Source of the DNA: JBMNQS01 sp050944255
GTDB lineage: Bacteria; Bacillota; Clostridia; Christensenellales; Maliibacteriaceae
Direction of reading: 5' to 3'
DNA length: 62,087 bases
Assembly: GCA_050944255.1 (NCBI GenBank)
Contig: JBMNQS010000004.1
Coordinates: forward strand, 1 to 62,087
Each line of letters opens with the position of its first letter. Position 1 is the stretch's first letter. Of this stretch, positions 1 to 8,061 are shown one piece after another. The notes under the pieces are model-generated. The model worked only from the letters and a program-made list of their open reading frames with translations. It searched no databases and was not told the origin of the DNA. The position numbers and the translations under genes are program-made.

Positions 1-1
1 T

Positions 2-400
2 ACCTGTCTGAAAAAAATTGAAAAGGAACAAGGTTTTTCACAAGATGATTTACTTGATATGTTAATGCATTCTCCCGAAAAACTATCGGATGAAAAATGG
101 GATCTTCTACATAATATTTTCAGATTACCTAAACCGACTTTCCTGATTGGCCTTACCCCGCAAGCTGAAAAGTTTATTGAAAATCGAAAGAAACAATTAA
201 GCTTGCCTGAAAAATATCCAGCATATCGACCGACGAATCTAGATGCTACATTGTCTAGGCCTATTACTGTCAGTAATTGTTCGTTTCACTTTGACTCTGC
301 TTTAGTTCGCACTAAGAGCACGCGAAAAGTCCAACAAGCCTTTGGCGTAAGCAGAGACATGCTATGTACCACGCTCTTTACTGATAGTTGGATTGCCTAG
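2..400 (+). CDS. 3' end of an unidentified protein (partial)
   Basis: An open frame runs from the left edge to a stop at 398-400, so the gene starts outside the window and about 132 residues are visible. The first in-window ATG (59) has no convincing ribosome binding site, so it is probably internal. The fragment is hydrophilic, with no signal peptide or membrane segment, and I recognise no family motif. Base composition is more AT-rich than the genes beyond 7 kb. It is followed by ~200 bases without a clear gene and then by a truncated gene, so this edge may be a rearranged region. Confidence 0.45.
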   Translation, partial: TCLKKIEKEQGFSQDDLLDMLMHSPEKLSDEKWDLLHNIFRLPKPTFLIGLTPQAEKFIENRKKQLSLPEKYPAYRPTNLDATLSRPITVSNCSFHFDSALVRTKSTRKVQQAFGVSRDMLCTTLFTDSWIA

Positions 401-606
401 CTCTGCTGCAACTCCTCGACTTTTTTATGCTTTTCTACAACCAAAAGTAAACATCATTCTTTATCCGCACCAATACCAGTCATTTATTTATCGCCAGGTG
501 GAGTGGTCTAATCGACTTGGCGGGAATTTTAGCCGTAATATTAACACACTCGCATCCATGTCTGGTTTATCCGACAAACCGGAACATTTACCTATTTAAA
601 TGCAGT
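401..606. other. AT-rich stretch between a gene end and a gene fragment
   Basis: No recognisable gene. Short open frames overlap here (393-599 and the beginning of the 517-2058 frame), but their translations resemble nothing I know and differ in character from the YyaL-like sequence that begins at about 607. This suggests a recombination or deletion junction close to base 600. Confidence 0.35.
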
Positions 607-2058
607 TACGATCCGCAATGGGGTGGGTTTGGAGCGGCGCCCAAATTTCCCTCGCCGCACAATCTGTTGTTTCTGTTACGATATTCCTTGTTGGAAAAGG
701 ATGATTCCGCATTGCAAATGGTAAAGCATACGCTTACACAAATGTTTCGAGGCGGTATATTCGACCATCTCGGCGGTGGTTTTTCCCGCTATTCCACTGA
801 TGAAAAGTGGCTTGTCCCTCATTTTGAAAAGATGCTCTATGACAACGCCCTGCTTACCCTTGCCTATCTGGATGCATACCATATCACAAAGGATGGCCTT
901 TTCCGAACGGTTGCCGAGCGCACTGTGGATTATGTGCTGGGCGAGCTGTGCGATGAAAATGGCGGGTTTTATTGCGGGCAGGATGCGGACAGTGACGGTG
1001 TTGAGGGAAAATTTTATGTATTTGCACAGAAAGAAGTTTATAATGTGTTGGGTAAAGAGGATGGGGCCGCTTTCTGTGATTGGTTTGGAGTAACCGGGCA
1101 TGGAAACTTTGAAGGAAAAAGCATCTTGAACTTACTGAGCAATCCCCGATACGCCGAGACGGACCCACGCATTGAGGAACTATCTCATAAAATGTACGCC
1201 TACCGTTTGAATCGCACCCGGCTGCATAAGGACGATAAGGTGCTTACTTCCTGGAATGCGCTGATGATCGCCGCCTTGGCACGGGCGGGCGGGTTGCTTG
1301 AAAAGCCCCTATATATGCAAGCCGCAAAGAAAGCTCAACGCTTTATACAAACGTGCCTGACCGATGAAAACGGAGGATTGAAGATCCGTTGGCGGGAGGG
1401 TGAATCCGCACACGCCGGTCAGCTTGACGATTATGCGTTCTATGCCTATGCATTATTGGAACTATACAAATTCACACATGAAATCGAATACTTGCAGCAA
1501 GCCATCGGCATCTCAGAGCAAATGCTCCACCATTTCTGGGATGAACAACAAGGCGGCTTTTTCCTCTATTCCAGCGAAAGCGAGCAGCTCATCAGCCGTC
1601 CGAAAGAAACGTATGACGGCGCCATTCCGTCCGGCAATTCGGTGGCGGCGGTGGTGCTCGAATGCTTTTCGAAGCTGACGGGTGAAGAAAAGTGGCGACA
1701 AATAAGCTACCGTCAGCTTTGCTTCCTCGCCGGTGCAATACCGGATTATCATGCTGGGCACAGCATGGCTTTGCTTGCCTTTTCTCAAGCTGTTTATGCT
1801 TCTTTTGAGCTGGTCTGTGCAACCGCGGAAAAAAGCGTTCCCAAGGAATTGACCGCTTATTTGAGAGAAAACCCTTTACCAAACCTGACTGTGTTGATCA
1901 AAACCCGGGATAACAAGGAGAAACTGGAAAAGGCAGCGCCCTTTACGGCAAGCTATCCGATTCCAGAAAAGGGAACCGTATATTACCTGTGTCATAATGG
2001 CGCTTGTTCTGCGCCGGCACATAACCTTTCGGCATCATTGAAGCAACTGCGCATATAA
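517..2058 (+). pseudogene. 5'-truncated YyaL/DUF255 (thioredoxin domain-containing, SSP411-type) protein
   Basis: From about base 607 the frame reads as the C-terminal two thirds of the YyaL/DUF255 family. Visible family blocks are GGFGAAPKFP, GGIFDHLGGGFSRYS, WLVPHFEKMLYDNA and GQDADSDG, followed by the six-hairpin glycosidase-like region to the end. Full-length relatives are about 670-690 residues with an N-terminal thioredoxin-like domain of ~180 residues. That domain is missing, and the first 30 codons (517-606) are unrelated. There is no good ribosome binding site at the ATG at 517. I infer a remnant left by a deletion or insertion that removed the 5' third. The remaining frame is uninterrupted, so the event may be recent. 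A terminator follows directly. Confidence 0.7.
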
Positions 2059-2078
2059 GCGAATAAAAGATACAGGAA

Positions 2079-2114
2079 CCGATCCTTCCTAAGAAGGATC
2101 GGTCTCCATTTTCT
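2079..2114 (+). terminator. Rho-independent terminator after the YyaL fragment
   Basis: A perfect 10-bp stem (2079-2088 with 2093-2102, arm CCGATCCTTC) with a 4-base loop is followed by a T-rich tract, 20 bases after the stop codon. Confidence 0.75.
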
Positions 2115-2351
2115 GCAAGCCTTCTCCGTTAAGTGGCTTCATTGTCTTCACCGGACCTCATGGTTTCTTTGTCATAACGCCGTATCAGAAAGCGGTTGAT
2201 CTTCTATACGAGGATTATTCAAAAGCTATATAAAGAACAAAATTTGAAGAGAATATTAATGAAGCAATCACTTCATTAAAAAACTGATTGTAATCTCTTT
2301 CCTCTGACCTCTAGCATCTATCTTCCTTCCCTTTACCATGCTTTTTACAGC
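2115..2351. other. Intergenic region, nothing recognised
   Basis: This AT-rich stretch lies between two converging transcripts, each with its own terminator. I see no ORF with a ribosome binding site and no repeat. Confidence 0.4.
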
Positions 2352-2381
2352 AAAAAGGCTGCCGACAAAGTCGGCAGCCTG
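2352..2381 (-). terminator. Rho-independent terminator of the collagen-like gene
   Basis: An 11-bp stem (arm AGGCTGCCGAC, 2357-2367 with 2371-2381) and a 3-base loop are followed on the minus strand by TTTTT. It lies 60 bases past the stop of the collagen-like gene. Confidence 0.75.
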
Positions 2382-2440
2382 CAGCGGCCGCAAGCAGCTG
2401 CTTTTTTCCCTTCATTGTGGAATGGACCCATTACATGCCT

Positions 2441-4603
2441 TTAGGCTATCCTGTGCATCGACCAGACAATACCTCCCGAATCAACGCCGCCCAAGTTCAA
2501 TTCCAGGGTCAAACCATTGGCAACATAGAACAACCCGATGATATCCCCTGCAGTTAATTCAACATCGCCTGTCAAAGTGACGGTGCCGTTACCCAGTATG
2601 GCCCTCAATTCGAGAACGATGGCTACATTGACATTCAGCAACGGGAACAGGCCGCTTACCAAATCGTCTGTTGTGGGCGATGTTCGACGCACCACAAAAG
2701 AGGGATTTGGAGCGTTGATCGCTACGGTGATCGCCGCGGTGGTTGAATAGTTGATCGTGGCCTTAATCGCATACCTGCCGGTTTCCGGAACTTCGAAATC
2801 GCCGGTCAAAGCATCAAAATTGGTATGACCATAATAAGGATCGACGACTGACCAGTCCACGATCTGTGCGTCTGTCGAGACGCTCAATGCAGTCCTGAAA
2901 GCGGAAAACCCGGTTTCGGCAAAGGCCGGGCCTGTGGGACCTGTCGGGCCTTCAGGGCCTGTGGGACCTTCCGGACCTTCAGGGCCTGTCGGGCCTTCCG
3001 GGCCTTCGGGGCCTGTCGGGCCTTCCGGACCTTCGGGGCCTGTGGGACCTTCCGGGCCTTCGGGACCTGTGGGGCCTTCCGGACCTTCGGGACCTGTGGG
3101 ACCTTCCGGACCCTCCGGACCTGTGGGGCCTTCAGGGCCTTCGGGGCCTGTGGGACCTTCCGGGCCTTCGGGGCCTGTCGGGCCTTCCGGACCTTCGGGG
3201 CCTGTGGGGCCTTCCGGACCTTCGGGGCCTGTGGGACCTTCCGGACCTTCCGGACCTGTGGGGCCTTCCGGACCTTCGGGGCCTGTGGGACCTTCCGGGC
3301 CTTCCGGACCTTCGGGGCCTGCAGAAACCAACAGTGTATAATCCGGCGAGGTATCCGGTGTGCCGCTGGGAGGCGCCGTATTCACAATATATAGGCTGCC
3401 ATTATACGTGACCACCTGACCCACAGGATACGTGGGTGCATCTACCGGATCAAAAACAACAACGTCGTCAAAGCCAGCTCCGGTAGGACCAGTCGGGCCT
3501 GTGGGACCTGTGGGGCCTTCCGGACCTGTGGGACCTTCCGGGCCTTCGGGACCTGTTGGACCTTCCGGGCCTTCGGGACCTGTTGGGCCTTCCGGGCCTT
3601 CGGGACCTGTTGGGCCTTCCGGACCTTCGGGACCTGTGGGGCCCTCCGGACCTTCGGGGCCTGTTGGGCCTTCCGGGCCTTCGGGACCTGTGGGACCTTC
3701 CGGACCTTCGGGACCTGTGGGGCCTTCCGGACCTTCGGGACCTGTGGGGCCCTCCGGACCTTCGGGACCTGTTGGACCTTCCGGACCTTCGGGGCCTGTG
3801 GGGCCTTCCGGACCTTCCGGACCTGTGGGGCCTTCCGGGCCTTCGGGGCCTGTCGGGCCTTCCGGACCTTCGGGACCTGTGGGGCCTGTGGGGCCTTCTG
3901 GGCCTGTGGGACCTTCGGGGCCTGTGGGACCTTCCGGGCCTTCGGGACCTGTGGGGCCCTCCGGACCTTCGGGGCCTGTGGGACCTGTGGGGCCTTCCGG
4001 ACCTGTGGGGCCTTCCGGACCTTCGGGACCTGTGGGGCCCTCCGGACCTTCGGGGCCTGTCGGGCCTTCCGGACCTTCGGGGCCTGTGGGGCCTTCCGGA
4101 CCTTCGGGGCCTGTTGGGCCTTCCGGACCTTCCGGACCTGTGGGGCCTTCCGGACCTTCGGGGCCTGTGGGACCTGTCGGGCCTGTTGGGCCAACTGCGG
4201 CATCCTCTTTGCCGATCACGGCCAAAGATGCTTTTACCGAAACGGGGCTTGAATAAAAAGTCGTTTCGCTGATATTGCTTCTCAATTCAACGGTAACGGG
4301 CGCTGTGACTACCTCTATCACGGCGACGCCAACCACCTCTCCTGTTTTCAGGGGCGAATTGCCGGCAATGACATCCCCTTGCGAGGAGATGACAGCAAAA
4401 CCGGTTCCGGAGGCAGAAAGGGAAGACTGTGTCGCCACCCACCAATCAATCTCATAGCTGCCCGCTTCCTGCAGGGTAATGACGCCGGTGGTGTTGTCAT
4501 AACTGATATTGCCTATTGAAACTATGGTTGAATCAAAGATTACGTTTGTGTTTGCCGCAACCGAACCCGCTGTTAAGCGTTCCAGTTGTAATAATATGCT
4601 CAT
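2441..4603 (-). CDS. Collagen-like G-P-x repeat protein with terminal beta-rich domains (BclA-like)
   Basis: The protein has about 720 residues in five blocks. The first is an N-terminal beta-rich domain of ~135 residues. A long GPEGPT/GPTGPT triplet tract follows, then a ~60-residue non-collagenous spacer, a second triplet tract, and a C-terminal ~155-residue beta-rich domain. The two end domains look like C1q/TNF-type jelly rolls, as in BclA-type exosporium glycoproteins. The ATG at 4603 is preferred because AGAGGTG lies 9 bases upstream; a GTG at 4615 extends the frame by 4 codons. No signal peptide or LPxTG anchor is visible, which fits BclA-like spore-surface proteins or an internally assembled fibre. 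I infer a trimeric surface filament. A sporulation promoter could not be established. It has its own terminator. Confidence 0.8.
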   Translation of the reverse strand: MSILLQLERLTAGSVAANTNVIFDSTIVSIGNISYDNTTGVITLQEAGSYEIDWWVATQSSLSASGTGFAVISSQGDVIAGNSPLKTGEVVGVAVIEVVTAPVTVELRSNISETTFYSSPVSVKASLAVIGKEDAAVGPTGPTGPTGPEGPEGPTGPEGPEGPTGPEGPEGPTGPEGPEGPTGPEGPEGPTGPEGPEGPTGPEGPTGPTGPEGPEGPTGPEGPEGPTGPEGPTGPEGPTGPTGPEGPEGPTGPEGPEGPTGPEGPEGPTGPEGPEGPTGPEGPEGPTGPEGPEGPTGPEGPEGPTGPEGPEGPTGPEGPEGPTGPEGPEGPTGPEGPEGPTGPEGPEGPTGPEGPEGPTGPEGPTGPTGPTGPTGAGFDDVVVFDPVDAPTYPVGQVVTYNGSLYIVNTAPPSGTPDTSPDYTLLVSAGPEGPEGPEGPTGPEGPEGPTGPEGPEGPTGPEGPEGPTGPEGPEGPTGPEGPEGPTGPEGPEGPTGPEGPEGPTGPEGPEGPTGPEGPEGPTGPEGPEGPTGPEGPEGPTGPEGPEGPTGPEGPTGPTGPAFAETGFSAFRTALSVSTDAQIVDWSVVDPYYGHTNFDALTGDFEVPETGRYAIKATINYSTTAAITVAINAPNPSFVVRRTSPTTDDLVSGLFPLLNVNVAIVLELRAILGNGTVTLTGDVELTAGDIIGLFYVANGLTLELNLGGVDSGGIVWSMHRIA
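2925..4200 (-). repeat. Collagen triplet-coding repeat tracts
   Basis: Tandem 9/18-bp units encoding G-P-E/G-P-T triplets occupy about 2925-3325 and 3487-4200, separated by the unique spacer at about 3326-3486. Synonymous drift between units shows the array is not freshly duplicated. Its low complexity opens long spurious frames on both strands. Confidence 0.85.
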
Positions 4604-4844
4604 GGGGGTATTCACCTCTTATACTTTGGTATATATACATGTTATGCGGGTTTCTATGATTTGTTGTAACGTGTCATGCTGCGGCAGAGCATTCCCCCCG
4701 GACACGGCTTTACGGGATTATCCGCAGTATTTGCCACCTGGCACGCATGCGCACGGATTCATGATGAGACAACCCTCCATACACATATATACGCTCCACC
4801 AAGAAGCGATGTGCGGCGCTGCCTTCAATGCGCGCACGAGAAGA
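4604..4844. other. Upstream region of the collagen-like gene
   Basis: About 240 bases without a supported gene. The stretch just before the collagen-like start is AT-rich and should hold its promoter, but no clear -35/-10 pair stands out. Confidence 0.35.
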
Positions 4845-4877
4845 AAGCACCGCAACCCTTTTGGGTTTGCGGTGCTT
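4845..4877 (-). terminator. Hairpin terminator of the first DtxR-type gene
   Basis: A 14-bp stem (arm AAGCACCGCAACCC, 4845-4858, paired with its complement up to 4877, with one imperfect position) lies 68 bases past the repressor stop. The T tract is better on the plus strand (TTTTT) than on the minus strand (TTTCTTC), so it may act in both directions. Confidence 0.55.
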
Positions 4878-4944
4878 TTTATCAGATGCAATGAAACGGC
4901 GCGACGGGCGGTGCTCCGCAGCGACCCTTCATCACCGCGCGGCG

Positions 4945-5349
4945 CTACTCCTCCGCCGGCGCGCATCCGGCGGGCCGCTTATACGTGCGCATAAACGCCT
5001 GCATGGCGCCGATGGCATCGTTGCTGATCACATGCTCGATGGCGCAGGCGTCCGTATCCGCCGTCTCGAAGTCCAGTTGCAGTACCTGCGAAAAAAATTT
5101 TTGGATCGTGCGGTGCTTATTGGAGGTCAGCTCGGCCAGCACTCTTCCCGCGGGCGTCAGGAAGATCTCCCCGTATTTTTCATTGGTAACCAGCCCTTTT
5201 TCCGAAAGCGTGGCCATGGCGCTGTTGGTGCTGGCCTTTGTAACGCCCAGCCGCTCGGCAATATCCGATACCCGCGCGCCGCCGCCTTCGTCCGACAGCT
5301 CGTATACGGCTTCCAGATAGTTTTCCATGGTGAATGTCAGCTTTGCCAT
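4945..5349 (-). CDS. DtxR/MntR-family metal-dependent transcriptional repressor
   Basis: The protein has 134 residues. An N-terminal winged helix covers residues ~5-65 (YLEAVYEL, then VSDIAERLGVTKASTNSAM as recognition region). It is followed by the dimerisation/metal-binding helix region with the family-type E-H pair (CAIEHVIS) at residues ~103-110. The SH3-like third domain of long DtxR/IdeR proteins is absent, as in MntR-type members. The start at 5349 is chosen because GGGAAGGAG lies 6-8 bases upstream; a longer frame to 5517 would cover the promoter. It probably senses Fe(II) or Mn(II). A palindrome overlapping the -10 box upstream suggests autoregulation. It stands alone, 8 kb from the iron island that carries a second DtxR-type gene. 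Confidence 0.85.
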   Translation of the reverse strand: MAKLTFTMENYLEAVYELSDEGGGARVSDIAERLGVTKASTNSAMATLSEKGLVTNEKYGEIFLTPAGRVLAELTSNKHRTIQKFFSQVLQLDFETADTDACAIEHVISNDAIGAMQAFMRTYKRPAGCAPAEE

Positions 5350-5406
5350 TGATGCTCCTTCCCGGCAGCAACCCATTCCCTTGTTCAAAGATGTACGTTC
5401 TAATCG

Positions 5407-5444
5407 TATAATCATATTATAGCCGTTTTTCTGTATAAAATAAA
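5407..5444 (-). promoter_or_regulatory. Promoter and candidate operator of the DtxR-type gene
   Basis: On the minus strand there is a TATAAT (-10, at 5416-5421) 17 bases after a weak TTTATT (-35, at 5439-5444). The -10 box is one arm of a perfect palindrome, TATAAT-CAT-ATTATA (5407-5421), placed where a repressor would block the polymerase. Confidence 0.5.
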
Positions 5445-5585
5445 GGACGCTAGCCGCGCCCCGGGCCCGCCGCCGTCTTTTTTTTATATGAAAAGCGGCA
5501 CACAAAAAGCGCGCCAAGGGGAGTTCAACTTAGGGATTTACGAAAACAAGTGAATTTTTGACCGACTCTCTTCAAGCGGAGGTAC

Positions 5586-5633
5586 AAAAGTAAAGACTGC
5601 ACCGAAGGATAAACCCTTTAGTGCAGTCTTTAC
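5586..5633 (-). terminator. Terminator of the small lipoprotein gene
   Basis: A perfect 13-bp inverted repeat (arm GTAAAGACTGCAC, 5590-5602 with 5621-5633) is followed on the minus strand by TTTT, 19 bases past the stop. The loop can itself pair (AAGG with CCTT). Confidence 0.75.
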
Positions 5634-5651
5634 CGTTCAAAGCGGCGCTGG

Positions 5652-6155
5652 TCATTCATAATGTCCAATGTTGGCCAGGTATAGAATACCTACTTTGCCC
5701 GGATCTTCTTTTGTCAGAACGAGAGTAAAACCCTTTGACGTATCTTCAGTGGTGAGATATTCAAAAGCATAGTCGTCTTCTTCCCCATATAAACCTACTC
5801 CATGGCCAACACCTTCCCAAGTATCAAACAACTCGACATAGTATGCAACAACATCATCAAAATCAGCCGTTACTACATATATATCTTGATACGCAGTAGC
5901 ACCTACTTCATAAAAATCTACTCGAGTTGCACCAGGAAACACTGGTAGGTCGGTATTTTTTCCGGCCACTCCATTATTATCTCCATTGCTACTTCCATCA
6001 GGGTCTCCATTACCACTTCCATTAGAGTCTTCATTAGTATCTCCGTTGCTTGCCGGCCCACACCCAGCTATAGCAAACAACAATGCCAATACCGTCAACA
6101 GCACTAAGCACATACGAACACCAGTTGATTTTTTTACCAGATTATTGTTCCTCAT
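5652..6155 (-). CDS. Small secreted lipoprotein of unknown function
   Basis: The protein has 167 residues. A positively charged N-terminus and hydrophobic stretch end in a lipobox (AIAGC, lipidated Cys32). A low-complexity N/G/D/S linker covers residues ~35-68. A compact ~100-residue domain beginning LPVFPGATRV follows; the motif resembles small surface domains of unknown role, and I assign no function. The start follows a clear GGAGG. A candidate promoter lies ~150 bases upstream, so the leader contains the hexamer array at 6197-6262, and transcription ends at a good hairpin. It is therefore a single-gene unit. Confidence 0.75.
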   Translation of the reverse strand: MRNNNLVKKSTGVRMCLVLLTVLALLFAIAGCGPASNGDTNEDSNGSGNGDPDGSSNGDNNGVAGKNTDLPVFPGATRVDFYEVGATAYQDIYVVTADFDDVVAYYVELFDTWEGVGHGVGLYGEEDDYAFEYLTTEDTSKGFTLVLTKEDPGKVGILYLANIGHYE

Positions 6156-6196
6156 TCATGGTTCCTCCTTTTTTGGTGATGGAATGGGAAAGTTTC

Positions 6197-6262
6197 GTAT
6201 CTGTATCTGTATCTGTATCTGTATCTGTATCTGTATCTGTATCTGTATCTGTATCTGTATCT
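6197..6262 (-). repeat. Hexanucleotide microsatellite, 11 perfect GTATCT units
   Basis: Eleven uninterrupted copies of GTATCT (AGATAC on the minus strand) lie 41 bases upstream of the lipoprotein start, between its candidate promoter and ribosome binding site. Unit number is likely to vary by slippage. The plus-strand reading SVSVSV is a by-product. Confidence 0.9.
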
Positions 6263-6306
6263 GTAAAAATGTAAGTTAAGTGTTATCTTAAATATTGATT
6301 GTATTT

Positions 6307-6335
6307 ATTTTACCATATTTTGCTCTGCAATACAA
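6307..6335 (-). promoter_or_regulatory. Candidate sigma-A promoter of the lipoprotein gene
   Basis: On the minus strand TTGTAT (6330-6335) and TAAAAT (6307-6312) are separated by exactly 17 bases. The predicted transcript starts near 6300, so the hexamer array would be transcribed. Confidence 0.55.
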
Positions 6336-6689
6336 TTATATTTTGAAAAAAGGACTGTCCGAATACTTACGAGTTCTTTTGCAGTCAAAAAAATGTCTTA
6401 GAACAAAGAGATAAGGGGCATAACATGGTAAATACCCTGCTTGGTATGCGTATGGCAGAACACGAGAATGAATGAGCGTATCGATGGCAGACGAATACAG
6501 CATATCAAAATCGTTTATAACTGCATTAGCGCGTTTGACCCACCGGTTTCTACACCACAGAACAAGAAAAATCGACATAGCCGGTAATACACACCAAACT
6601 ATGCCGATATTTTTCCGAGATTAAAAATTCCTAAGACTAACCTCAAAGGCGCACTTTTTATTGTCCTGCAATTGTCCGGCGGCCGGCTA
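6336..6689. other. AT-rich intergenic region, no supported gene
   Basis: An 80-codon minus-strand frame (6336-6578) lacks a ribosome binding site, and its translation (Cys- and Tyr-rich, no domain) is not convincing. The rest is AT-rich sequence downstream of the kinase-like gene. Confidence 0.4.
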
Positions 6690-7313
6690 TTAGGCGCCGG
6701 ATCGCTTCTCCAGGTATTTTTTCAGGAAAGCCACGCACTGCGGTACGCTCAGGCTGCCGCTGTTCAGACAAAGATCGTAATGCATCACATCGCGCCAGTC
6801 CATGCCCGTATGATACTTGTAATAACTGGTGCGCCGGCTGTCAATCTCCCGGATGGTGCTCTTGGCTTCCTGCCTGGTCAGGCCATACCGCTCCGAAATG
6901 CGGCCGACACACACCTCCAAAGGCGCGTAAATAAATACCTTCACAACGTTTTCGCGGTCCCGCAAAACATAGTCCGCGCACCTGCCCACAATCACGCAGG
7001 ATTCGCGGTCCGCCAAATCCCGTATCAGCTTGGTCTGAAACGCAAAAAGATTCCTGGGGGATATGTAGCCGGGATGCTCCGGCGGTACCGGCTCCGCCGC
7101 GTATACGTTGCGTACCGCCCGAAACAGCGGCGGCTTCGTCTCCTCCTCGTCAACCTGCCCGAAAAAACGCTCGTGTATGCCGCTGATATCAGAGGCCATC
7201 CTCAATAACTGGCGGTCATAACACTTGATGCCCAGCTCCTTCGCCAATTCCTCGCCGATCTCGCCGCCTTCACTGCCGTAGCTGCGGGCAATCGTAACCA
7301 CAAACTGCTTCAT
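6690..7313 (-). CDS. Cytidylate kinase-like family protein
   Basis: The protein has 207 residues. The N-terminus (VVTIARSYGSEGGEIGEELA, residues ~4-23) is the modified P-loop typical of the cytidylate-kinase-like family found beside transport and regulatory genes in Clostridia. Further blocks are ADYVLRD at ~100 and Arg-rich lid-like segments (RISERYGLTRQEA) at ~130. It differs from true Cmk, which has a canonical G-x4-GK-T loop, so the substrate is unknown. The ATG at 7313 is chosen because GGAGG lies 8 bases upstream; a frame-extending ATG at 7334 has none. It follows livF by 32 bases and is probably the last gene of the livKHMGF operon. Confidence 0.75.
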   Translation of the reverse strand: MKQFVVTIARSYGSEGGEIGEELAKELGIKCYDRQLLRMASDISGIHERFFGQVDEEETKPPLFRAVRNVYAAEPVPPEHPGYISPRNLFAFQTKLIRDLADRESCVIVGRCADYVLRDRENVVKVFIYAPLEVCVGRISERYGLTRQEAKSTIREIDSRRTSYYKYHTGMDWRDVMHYDLCLNSGSLSVPQCVAFLKKYLEKRSGA

Positions 7314-7345
7314 GTCCGGTACCTCCGATTCCATTGTTATGCCGC

Positions 7346-8050
7346 TCAGGAACCAAGATATGCCTTGCGCACGCGGTCGTCTTCCATCAGGTCGGACGCC
7401 ACGCCCTGCATGGCAATCCGGCCGGTCTCCAGAACGTATGCACGGTCGGCCAGCGAAAGCGCCATCCGCGCATTCTGCTCCACAAGTAAAATGGTGATGT
7501 CCGCCTGCCTCAGCGTCTCTATGATCCCGAAGATCTCCTTGACCAGTATCGGGGAGAGGCCCATGGACGGCTCGTCCATCAAAAGCATCTTCGGGCCCGA
7601 CATCAGCGCCCTGGCCGTGGCCAGCATCTGCTGCTCACCGCCCGAAAGCGTGCCGGCAATCTGCGACTGCCGCTCCTTCAGCCTCGGAAAATGTTCGTAT
7701 ACGTTCTCGAACGCCGCCTGAATCTGCGCCTTGTCCTTCACCGTGATGGCGCCCATGGACAGATTCTCCAGAACCGTCATGCGCGTAAATACGTGGCGGC
7801 CCTCCGGGACGTGCGCCATCCCCAGCGTGATGATGCTGCTGGGCTCGGTCTTTCGCAGGTCGTGCCCGTCGTAGGTGATCTGACCCGAAGTGGCGTCCTG
7901 CAAACCGGTGATGGTGCGCAAAATGGTGGTCTTACCCGCGCCGTTGGCGCCGATCAGCGAAACCACCTCGCCGCTATTGACCTCCAGCGATACGCCCTTT
8001 ATGGCGTGTATGGCACCGTAGTGCACATGTAAATCTTCTACCTTCAGCAT
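7346..8050 (-). CDS. livF: Branched-chain amino acid ABC transporter ATP-binding protein LivF
   Basis: The protein has 234 residues, the usual LivF length. Walker A GANGAGKT is at 34-41, the signature LSGGEQQ at ~135, Walker B LLMDEPS at ~155 and the switch His (LLVEQNARMAL) downstream. It powers import through LivH/LivM on the cytoplasmic face. AGGAGG lies 7 bases before the ATG, and livG ends 11 bases upstream. The substrate family is hydrophobic amino acids by homology. Confidence 0.92.
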   Translation of the reverse strand: MLKVEDLHVHYGAIHAIKGVSLEVNSGEVVSLIGANGAGKTTILRTITGLQDATSGQITYDGHDLRKTEPSSIITLGMAHVPEGRHVFTRMTVLENLSMGAITVKDKAQIQAAFENVYEHFPRLKERQSQIAGTLSGGEQQMLATARALMSGPKMLLMDEPSMGLSPILVKEIFGIIETLRQADITILLVEQNARMALSLADRAYVLETGRIAMQGVASDLMEDDRVRKAYLGS

Positions 8051-8061
8051 ACCGTATCCTC

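Noticed and set aside
2925..4200. CRISPR-like regular repeats
   Set aside because: Repeats are contiguous triplet-coding units without unique spacers; this is a collagen-like tract.
2934..4272. Long open frames on the plus strand and in another minus frame across the collagen-coding region
   Set aside because: They are by-products of the 9/18-bp repeats, with low-complexity translations, and only the minus-strand GPx frame has unique end domains and a ribosome binding site.
5986..6279. Plus-strand frames reading CICICI or SVSVSV
   Set aside because: Translations of the hexamer array only; no ribosome binding site or domain.
6336..6578. 80-codon minus-strand frame
   Set aside because: No ribosome binding site and no recognisable domain; it also abuts the promoter of the lipoprotein gene.
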